Positions 1 to 4,340 of a DNA stretch of 5,688 nucleotides are shown in pieces. The DNA comes from an uncultured Lachnospiraceae bacterium (lineage in GTDB: Bacteria > Bacillota > Clostridia > Lachnospirales > Lachnospiraceae), in contig USKC01000212.1 of NCBI GenBank assembly GCA_900555195.1, positions 1-5,688 on the forward strand, in the 5' to 3' direction. The stretch's first letter is position 1, and each line of letters begins with the position of its first letter. Below the pieces are notes generated by a model. The model was not told the origin of the DNA. It did not search any database and saw nothing but the letters and a program-made list of their open reading frames with translations. Made by a program: the position numbers and the translations under genes.

Positions 1-575
1 TCGATGAGAATTCTGGAGGACAGATCCAGATCGCTCACATTGAACACCGCAGAGCCCCCTCTAATGAATAGGTAGTCAGAAAACCAGCCGTTCAGATGAA
101 TCTCGTCATCCGGCAGCAAGCCATATACATCCGCGCCGCCTACATTCTGTTTATTCAGGTCAAACATGGTGATATCCGGATTGTCCTTGAAGATCATGCA
201 GGTCACCACCTTGTCGCCCACCTTCAGTTCCTTCCCGGCGCTGTCCTTCTTCACGTTCTTGCCCATCTTCACGATTTCGCCCGTTCCTTCATGGCCAAGG
301 GCAACCGGAATCAGCCCGAAGGGATCTTTTTTAAATTCATGGGCATCCGTTCCACAGACGCCGCAGCCTTCCACTTTTACAAGAATATCGTCGTCTCCCA
401 CCTCAGGAATCGGGTATTCTTTAATATCGAAGTGTTCCAGACCAGTTAACACCGCCACATGCGCGGTTTTCGGGATTTCCCGCGCCGCAGGTCTCTGCGC
501 GGCCGCTTGTGTCTGCGTGCCGTCCAGCCTGTCCAGAACCTCTCTGACAATCTCCGCTATTTTTGCTTCATTCAT
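1..575 (-). CDS. Zinc-type (MDR) alcohol dehydrogenase with N-terminal shell-targeting peptide, 3'-truncated by window edge
   Basis: Only the first 191 residues are in the window. ATG at 575-573 follows AGAGGTG (589-583) by 7 nt. Residues 1-19 form an amphipathic helix resembling an encapsulation peptide, followed by an Ala/Gln-rich linker (about 20-36). The GroES-like catalytic domain of medium-chain dehydrogenases then begins. Visible are the catalytic-zinc motif CGVCGTDAHE (71-80; Cys74 the likely ligand, Thr76 and His79 the likely proton relay) and GHEGTGE (94-100; His95/Glu96). The family usually has a four-cysteine structural-zinc loop after this; here the segment to residue 191 has only Cys126, so that site appears absent. 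The Rossmann domain lies beyond the window. By position after PduP, the likely role is reducing propionaldehyde to propanol (or lactaldehyde to propanediol) and regenerating NAD+ inside the shell. The family is certain; the substrate is inferred. Confidence 0.93.
   Translation of the reverse strand, partial: MNEAKIAEIVREVLDRLDGTQTQAAAQRPAAREIPKTAHVAVLTGLEHFDIKEYPIPEVGDDDILVKVEGCGVCGTDAHEFKKDPFGLIPVALGHEGTGEIVKMGKNVKKDSAGKELKVGDKVVTCMIFKDNPDITMFDLNKQNVGGADVYGLLPDDEIHLNGWFSDYLFIRGGSAVFNVSDLDLSSRILI
519..575 (-). other. Encapsulation peptide, N-terminus of the alcohol dehydrogenase
   Basis: Residues 1-19, MNEAKIAEIVREVLDRLDG, have hydrophobic positions spaced as in an amphipathic helix (I6, I9/V10, V13/L14, L17) and are joined to the catalytic domain by a flexible Ala-rich linker. 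The segment resembles the N-termini of the GlcG-like protein and PduP and the C-terminus of the aldolase in this window. Such helices are known to target cargo to BMC shells; function here is inferred. Confidence 0.75.
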
Positions 576-601
576 CGTTTCGCACCTCTCTTCTCCTGGA
601 A

Positions 602-620
602 CCGTTCCGCCAATGAACGG
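602..620 (-). other. Small hairpin between pduP and the alcohol dehydrogenase gene
   Basis: On the minus strand CCGTTC (620-615) and GAACGG (607-602) are perfect complements around a 7-nt loop, and two G-U pairs could extend the stem. It sits between the pduP stop (624) and the next gene's ribosome binding site (589-583). No T-run follows, so it is not an intrinsic terminator. It might mark RNA processing or tune expression, or be chance. Confidence 0.3.
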
Positions 621-623
621 CCT

Positions 624-2015
624 CTATCTAATGCACAGGCTGTCCGACATCACGCAGCGCCTTCTTTTCGTAAAGGTGCTGGCACTGGTCAATCCTTCGC
701 CGGTCCTGCTGGCGATGGTAAAGGTGCAGTAGCCTTCTCCGCCGAACCCGAGCGCGGCATAGGAGGGCGCGTTCTTCACCAGAATCGCCGTATCAATGGC
801 TTTCGCATATTTCGTAATGTTATCTATGTTCTTGGAATGGATATGGGCGGAATGCCGGTTTCCATGTTCCAGCCAGACGGCCTTACAAACCGCATCATCA
901 AAATCCTTCGCCCGCACCAGGCCTAAGATAGGCATCATCAATTCCTCTGAGATCAACGGATGTTCCTTCTCCCCTTCAAACACGATGCACCTGATATTGG
1001 AAGGAACTTTGATTCCGATCATGGAAAGCAGCGTCCCCGCATCCCTTCCCACGCATTTCCGATTCAGCCCCTTGGGCGTCAGCACCGTCTGCACGAGTTT
1101 TTCCTGCTCTTCCTTGGAAATCAGATAGCAGCCCTGCTCGCTGATCATGTAATGCATCAGTTCATCCGCGATGGAATCCACCGCCACGATCTCCTTCTCC
1201 GCAATACAGGGCAGGTTATTGTCAAATGTGCATCCATTTACGATATCCGCTGCGGCCTTCCGGATATCCGCCGTCTCATCCACCAATGCCGGCGGATTGC
1301 CCGCGCCCGCTCCAATGCCGCGCTTGCCTGAGGAAAGCACAGCCGTAACCACACCCGGGCCGCCTGTCGCTGCAATCAGCGGGATATCCTTATGTTTCAT
1401 CATGATATTGCTCGATTCCAGCGTGGGTTTTCTCACCGTGCAGGCCACATTGTCCGGCCCGCCCGCCTCGATGGAAGCTTCATTCACCAGGTTCATGGCA
1501 AACGTGGACACCCGCACCGCCTGGGGATGGGGATTGAACACCACCGTATTGCCTGCAGCGATCATCCCGATGCTGTTGCACAGCACCGTTTCGCTGGGGT
1601 TGGTGCATGGGGTGATAGCGCCGATCACGCCGAAGGGTCCCATCTCCACCAGCGTCAGCCCCCTGTCTCCCGACCAGGCCGTCGTGGTGATGTCCTCCGT
1701 TCCCGGCGTCTTATCCGCCAGCAGATGATGCTTGAGGATCTTGTCTCCCACATTGCCCATTCCCGTCTCTTCCACCCCCATCCGGGCCAGAAGTTCTGCG
1801 TTCTCATGGGTTTTCCTGCGGATATTGGCCACGATCTGCTCCCTCTGATCCATGGACATGCTGCGAATCACCTTCTGCGCTTCCTTCGCTGCGGCGATTG
1901 CATCATTCATATCCTCAAACACGCCGTGGGATGCGCTGCCGTTCTCTTCTGACAGCTGCAGTTTTGCCACAACCTCTTTCACGATATCCTGTACCAAACG
2001 TTCATTCACAGGCAC
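624..2015 (-). CDS. pduP: CoA-acylating propionaldehyde dehydrogenase (PduP family)
   Basis: This 463-residue protein oxidises propionaldehyde plus CoA and NAD+ to propionyl-CoA and NADH inside the microcompartment. The length matches PduP/EutE enzymes. Residues 1-20 are an amphipathic helix typical of the PduP N-terminal targeting peptide, followed by a short linker (21-32). The aldehyde dehydrogenase fold follows: GPFGVIGAITPCTNPSET (126-143) near the cofactor site, ATGGPGVV (216-223), GAGAGNPPALVD (235-246), and the catalytic cysteine in FDNNLPC at Cys270. The C-terminal region has GEGLTSASTFTKRRRC, like known PduP tails. The start is GTG at 2015-2013, chosen because AAAGGAGGT (2030-2022) lies 6 nt upstream; a second GTG two codons in is less well spaced. 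The gene overlaps the upstream GlcG-like gene by 10 bp, suggesting translational coupling. Propionaldehyde as substrate is inferred from the diol dehydratase in the locus. Confidence 0.96.
   Translation of the reverse strand: MPVNERLVQDIVKEVVAKLQLSEENGSASHGVFEDMNDAIAAAKEAQKVIRSMSMDQREQIVANIRRKTHENAELLARMGVEETGMGNVGDKILKHHLLADKTPGTEDITTTAWSGDRGLTLVEMGPFGVIGAITPCTNPSETVLCNSIGMIAAGNTVVFNPHPQAVRVSTFAMNLVNEASIEAGGPDNVACTVRKPTLESSNIMMKHKDIPLIAATGGPGVVTAVLSSGKRGIGAGAGNPPALVDETADIRKAAADIVNGCTFDNNLPCIAEKEIVAVDSIADELMHYMISEQGCYLISKEEQEKLVQTVLTPKGLNRKCVGRDAGTLLSMIGIKVPSNIRCIVFEGEKEHPLISEELMMPILGLVRAKDFDDAVCKAVWLEHGNRHSAHIHSKNIDNITKYAKAIDTAILVKNAPSYAALGFGGEGYCTFTIASRTGEGLTSASTFTKRRRCVMSDSLCIR
1956..2015 (-). 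other. Encapsulation peptide, N-terminus of PduP
   Basis: Residues 1-20, MPVNERLVQDIVKEVVAKLQ, form an amphipathic helix with hydrophobic positions L7/V8, I11/V12, V15/V16 and L19, followed by a polar Ser/Glu/Gly linker. The N-terminus of Salmonella PduP is an experimentally known BMC targeting signal, and this segment is its positional equivalent. Confidence 0.82.
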
Positions 2016-2488
2016 GAGATTACCTCCTTTAACAGGGACGCGCCATAGGCTGCGAGGGCCGTATCCTGTTCAGCCGTCCCTCCGCTCACGCCCAGAGCCC
2101 CTATGATCTGGTCTTTCCATACCAGCGGTTCCCCGCCGCCGAAAATCACAATCCTGCCGCCGTTGGTGTACTGGATGCCGTACAATTCCCCACCTGGCTG
2201 CGCCAATTCTCCAAGCCTTTTGGTTGACATACGAAAAGCGATGCAGGTATACGCCTTATTGACCGCCACATCCACACTTCCGGGGAAGGAATCATCCATG
2301 GCCCGCACCAGCTTCACCCTGCCAGCTTCATCTGCGATGGCCGTCACCACGCGCATGCCAAGGCCTGCAGCCCTCTCCTCGATCCGCTCCGCCAGAAGCT
2401 GGGCCAGTCTCAGGGTCATGCCCTTCGGCCCCTCCTTCCTTTCTGCGATCATGCTGCGGACAATCTCTGTGATTCTCTCTTCGTTCAT
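2006..2488 (-). CDS. GlcG/PduO C-terminal-domain-like protein (Haem_degrading/DUF336 family) with N-terminal shell-targeting peptide
   Basis: A 160-residue protein of the GlcG/HbpS family, related to the C-terminal domain of PduO. The family signature is clear: KAYTCIAFRMSTKRL (78-92), GGRIVIFGGGEPLVW (110-124) and IIGALGVSGGTAEQD (128-142). Residues 1-19 are an amphipathic helix much like the alcohol dehydrogenase tag, so the protein is probably BMC cargo. No cobalamin adenosyltransferase domain is fused, consistent with a B12-independent pathway. Relatives bind heme or flavin-like cofactors, but this sequence has no histidine at all, so His-ligated heme is unlikely and the biochemical role is unknown. 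The ATG (2488-2486) overlaps the aldolase TAA by 1 bp (TAATG), with a weak GGAG 11 nt upstream (2503-2500), so translation probably depends on coupling. The 3' end overlaps pduP by 10 bp. Confidence 0.9.
   Translation of the reverse strand: MNEERITEIVRSMIAERKEGPKGMTLRLAQLLAERIEERAAGLGMRVVTAIADEAGRVKLVRAMDDSFPGSVDVAVNKAYTCIAFRMSTKRLGELAQPGGELYGIQYTNGGRIVIFGGGEPLVWKDQIIGALGVSGGTAEQDTALAAYGASLLKEVISCL
2022..2030 (-). promoter_or_regulatory. Ribosome binding site of pduP inside the end of the upstream gene
   Basis: AAAGGAGGT on the minus strand is a near-perfect Shine-Dalgarno sequence, 6 nt before the GTG at 2015-2013. It lies within the last codons of the GlcG-like gene, which stops at 2006. 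It settles the GTG start and fits coupled translation of the two genes. Confidence 0.85.
2429..2488 (-). other. Encapsulation peptide, N-terminus of the GlcG-like protein
   Basis: Residues 1-20, MNEERITEIVRSMIAERKEG, share the MNE start and the EIVR core with the alcohol dehydrogenase tag, and have hydrophobic positions I6, I9/V10, M13/I14. A short KEGPKG turn joins it to the domain. Function as a shell-targeting helix is inferred from this similarity and the locus. Confidence 0.68.
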
Positions 2489-3297
2489 TATCCCAGCTGC
2501 TCCATCACTTTCTTAACGATCTCGGCAACCATTTCTTCGCTCACTTCACTGGAGGAAGAAGCCGGAGAAGATACGGAGCCGCAGCCATTGCCGCAGTTGT
2601 GGCAATTCTTCTTTCCTTTATTCAGGCACATATCCGCAGGATGCTTTCCGGACAATCCCATTTTTCTTCTGATCTCATAAAGCTTCTCTACAGTAGCCTG
2701 ATCGAATTCCTTCGGTCCGCCCAACATCTTGGCCTTATAGAGCAGTTCCGCATAAAACTCAACCGATTCCATCTTCATATAAGCAGCCAGCAGATCCGTG
2801 CTCCAGGTCAGCGCGCCGTGATTCTCCAGAAGGACCGCATCATAGTAAGGAAGATATTTTTCCACATTATCCGGAATCTCCATGGTGGAAGGCGTGCCGT
2901 ATTCCGCGATGGGCACACAGCCGAGCGCGATGACAGCTTCCGGCATGATGGGCTGCGTCAGCGGAATGCCTGCAATGGCAAAAGCGGTCGCAAACGTAGG
3001 ATGCGCATGTACCACCGCTCCCACATCCGGGCGCTTCTGATAGACGCGCATATGCATCTTGATTTCAGAGGAAGGACGGAAGCCTTTATTCGCCTGAAGC
3101 ACATTCCCGTTCGCATCCACCTTACAGATGAATTCAGGCGTCATGAATCCCTTAGATACGCCGGTGGGCGTGCAAAGGAACTCGTTGTCACTCAGCTTCA
3201 CAGAAATATTTCCGTCATTTGCAGCCACCATGTTTCGGTTATAGATCCTCTTTCCGATATCACAGATCAATTTTTTCAGTTCGTATTCGTTCTGCAT
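2488..3297 (-). CDS. fucA: Class II aldolase, L-fuculose/L-rhamnulose-phosphate type, with C-terminal shell-targeting peptide
   Basis: This 269-residue protein is a zinc-dependent class II aldolase, expected to cleave fuculose-1-phosphate or rhamnulose-1-phosphate to dihydroxyacetone phosphate and L-lactaldehyde. Motifs (numbered from the ATG at 3297): phosphate-binding NDGNISVK (27-34) and TPTG (43-46); catalytic Glu78 in RPSSE; zinc ligands His97 and His99 in VHAHP and His160 in ENHG. The catalytic domain ends near 215. A tail follows with a cysteine cluster (Cys224, 232, 235, 239), a Ser-rich linker (about 242-250) and an amphipathic helix (251-269) typical of an encapsulation peptide. The tail makes it longer than FucA (about 215 residues). 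ATG at 3297 is preferred because GGAGG (3307-3303) lies 5 nt upstream; an ATG at 3309 would add four residues but has no good binding site. It is the first gene after the internal promoter. The fuculose versus rhamnulose preference cannot be told. Confidence 0.94.
   Translation of the reverse strand: MQNEYELKKLICDIGKRIYNRNMVAANDGNISVKLSDNEFLCTPTGVSKGFMTPEFICKVDANGNVLQANKGFRPSSEIKMHMRVYQKRPDVGAVVHAHPTFATAFAIAGIPLTQPIMPEAVIALGCVPIAEYGTPSTMEIPDNVEKYLPYYDAVLLENHGALTWSTDLLAAYMKMESVEFYAELLYKAKMLGGPKEFDQATVEKLYEIRRKMGLSGKHPADMCLNKGKKNCHNCGNGCGSVSSPASSSSEVSEEMVAEIVKKVMEQLG
2491..2547 (-). other. Encapsulation peptide, C-terminus of the aldolase
   Basis: The last 19 residues, EVSEEMVAEIVKKVMEQLG, form an amphipathic helix (M6/V7, I10/V11, V14/M15, L18) after a Ser/Pro/Ala-rich linker. 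It shares the EIV[KR] core with the N-terminal tags of the other cargo proteins. Extra C-terminal helices on aldolases of this locus type are known as targeting signals. Confidence 0.8.
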
Positions 3298-3302
3298 CTC
3301 TT

Positions 3303-3307
3303 CCTCC
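3303..3307 (-). promoter_or_regulatory. Ribosome binding site deciding the aldolase start
   Basis: GGAGG on the minus strand lies 5 nt before the ATG at 3297-3295. It overlaps the upstream in-frame ATG at 3309, which itself has only a poor purine stretch before it, so the downstream ATG is the likely start. Confidence 0.75.
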
Positions 3308-3311
3308 ATTC

Positions 3312-3325
3312 TGCCGCCTGCGGCA
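3312..3325 (-). other. Short GC hairpin in the aldolase 5' leader
   Basis: TGCCGCAGGCGGCA is a perfect inverted repeat (five to six base pairs, tight loop) standing out in an AT-rich leader. It ends 4 nt before the aldolase GGAGG. It could shield or present the ribosome binding site or stabilise the 5' end; no ligand-binding riboswitch structure is evident. Confidence 0.4.
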
Positions 3326-3366
3326 TATCTTTTTTCTTTTCCTTTTATGTTTGTTTATTTTGTTTT

Positions 3367-3415
3367 ATGTTGATTCTTGTTAAATTATAGTCCCGTACAA
3401 GGGGTATGTCAACAT
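3367..3415. promoter_or_regulatory. Possible operator: 7-bp inverted repeat flanking the promoter
   Basis: ATGTTGA (3367-3373, plus strand) and its exact complement TCAACAT (3409-3415) bracket the -10 and -35 boxes with 42 bp centre to centre, about four helical turns. A third related copy, AATGTTG on the minus strand, is at 3460-3454. This geometry would suit a looping or dimeric repressor, but a match this short can arise by chance in an AT-rich region. Confidence 0.25.
3384..3412 (-). promoter_or_regulatory. Perfect-consensus SigA (sigma-70 type) promoter driving the aldolase cluster
   Basis: On the minus strand TTGACA (3412-3407) and TATAAT (3389-3384) are separated by exactly 17 bp (3406-3390), a full match to the housekeeping consensus. 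Upstream, A-rich tracts at about 3446-3429 resemble an UP element. Transcription would start near 3377, giving a leader of about 80 nt before the aldolase ATG. It lies in the only sizeable non-coding gap, so it probably gives the aldolase, GlcG-like, pduP and alcohol dehydrogenase genes their own transcript. No intrinsic terminator is visible between it and the GTPase gene, so read-through from upstream is also likely. Confidence 0.85.
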
Positions 3416-3474
3416 TATAAATGTGGTGTTTTGTTTTTTATTGTTGTTTTCTGCAACATTTCAGGCAGTTTTGC

Positions 3475-3909
3475 TCATTCCCCTTCTTCCCGCAGATAGT
3501 CCAGAATCTTACCCACACCTTCTCCAGCAAGGGAATTCACATAGAAAAGCTTTCTGCACCCCGACAGGTGCAGCCATCGTTCGGCCCGATCCACCCGCGC
3601 TTTCGGGGAATCCGTATGGGTAATGATCCCAATCACCTCCCGGTTCACCATACAGGTGATGTTGGGCGGGTACAGGCTGTATGGCTCTTCCGCCGACAGG
3701 AGCAGCCCTACCACATCCGCCTCATAGGAATACAGCGCCAGCGCATAGCCAAGTTCATGGGTCTGTGCACATTCTCCCGGCGTATCGATGATACAGGAAG
3801 AATAGTTCACATACTGGGTCTTATGATAGTGGATCTCCTCTCCTTTCAGCGCCTGGGTCAGCGTGGTTTTCCCGGCCCCGCTGCGGCCGATCAGAATGAT
3901 TTTTCTCAT
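3475..3909 (-). CDS. pduV: PduV/EutP-type small GTPase of the microcompartment
   Basis: A 144-residue P-loop GTPase of the EutP/PduV family. Visible: Walker A GRSGAGKTT (8-16), the PduV-like segment HYHKTQ (27-32), G3 motif DTPGE (42-46), and SLAGEGVG (126-133) at the G5 position. The G4 position reads THTD (97-100); family members usually have TK-x-D or SK-x-D, so the guanine-specificity lysine is replaced by histidine. ATG at 3909-3907 is preferred: GGAG (3919-3916) is 6 nt upstream, and the protein then begins right at the first strand of the fold as in EutP and PduV. The open frame reaches 3999, but that extension would overlap the shell gene. It follows the PduU gene by 22 bp. PduV has been reported to associate with PduU on the outside of Pdu compartments; its function is still unclear. 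The gene stops before the internal promoter. Confidence 0.93.
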   Translation of the reverse strand: MRKIILIGRSGAGKTTLTQALKGEEIHYHKTQYVNYSSCIIDTPGECAQTHELGYALALYSYEADVVGLLLSAEEPYSLYPPNITCMVNREVIGIITHTDSPKARVDRAERWLHLSGCRKLFYVNSLAGEGVGKILDYLREEGE

Positions 3910-3931
3910 GTGAAACTCCGTCCGCCTCCCA

Positions 3932-4309
3932 TCATGTCCTGGTAATCGCGCAGACTTCATAGCCCAGCTTTTCTTCCACATAGGACAGGATGGCTGCAAT
4001 GGCTGATTCCACCTCGGATACCGTGCCTGTCACGATCAGGGAACCGCTGAAACGATCCACAAATCCCAGCGATACGCCGGAGGCTTTCACCGCAATATCC
4101 GCCATAATAATGGCGGTTTCAGACGGGGTCACCGTCAGTACGCCGATCGCGGAGCCCTTCACCTCCACTTTAGGATCCAGCCCCAGCTTCTCATAAAGTT
4201 CGCCGTCCGGGTTGGCGATAATATGGGCCAGGGTGATCTGCCTGCCCGGCACCGACTCCTGGACAATGCGCCATTTTCCCTCTGTCTGCATGCCTTCTTC
4301 CAGTTTCAT
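3932..4309 (-). CDS. pduU: Microcompartment shell protein, PduU/EutS-type circularly permuted BMC domain
   Basis: A 125-residue BMC-domain shell protein very like PduU. Shared landmarks are IVQESVPGRQITLAHIIANP near the N-terminus (the segment that builds the small beta-barrel over the hexamer centre), AIGVLTVTPSETAIIMADIA, VSLGFVDRFSGSLIVTG and the terminal ITRT. PduU hexamers form facet tiles whose pore is capped by the barrel. The length is close to PduU (about 116 residues). ATG at 4309-4307 is preferred because GAGGA (4322-4318) is 8 nt upstream; an in-frame ATG at 4333 has only a weak AGG, and a third ATG lies six codons further in. The gene lies between the activase and the PduV-like gene. 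The other shell proteins (hexamers, pentamers) must lie outside the window. Confidence 0.95.
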   Translation of the reverse strand: MKLEEGMQTEGKWRIVQESVPGRQITLAHIIANPDGELYEKLGLDPKVEVKGSAIGVLTVTPSETAIIMADIAVKASGVSLGFVDRFSGSLIVTGTVSEVESAIAAILSYVEEKLGYEVCAITRT

Positions 4310-4340
4310 TTTCTCGTTCCTCGCCTTTTTCATTTCATGC

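Noticed and set aside
2006..2488. Cobalamin adenosyltransferase (full PduO)
   Set aside because: Only the GlcG/PduO C-terminal-type domain is present; no adenosyltransferase domain is encoded, and the locus uses a B12-independent radical enzyme.
3298..3309. ATG at 3309 as the aldolase start
   Set aside because: It overlaps the GGAGG that serves the ATG at 3297 and has no good ribosome binding site of its own. It would add only four residues.
2599..3390. Long plus-strand open frames opposite the genes (for example 2599-3390, 1392-1952, 166-732)
   Set aside because: They lie antisense to genes with clear family motifs, contain no recognisable domain, and are explained by the GC-rich codon use of the true minus-strand genes.
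3390..3406. MerR-type operator in the promoter spacer (CCC and GGG arms around GTACAA)
   Set aside because: Only three base pairs match symmetrically, and the spacer is the normal 17 bp rather than the 19-20 bp typical of MerR promoters.
3442..3470. Intrinsic terminator after the PduV-like gene
   Set aside because: Small inverted repeats exist here (TGTTG/CAACA, CTGC/GCAG), but on the minus strand they are followed by A-rich sequence, not a T-run, and the stems are only 4-5 bp.
3910..3999. N-terminal extension of the PduV-like GTPase to 3999
   Set aside because: The extra 30 residues overlap the end of the PduU gene, look unlike the family, and the ATG at 3909 has a well placed GGAG.
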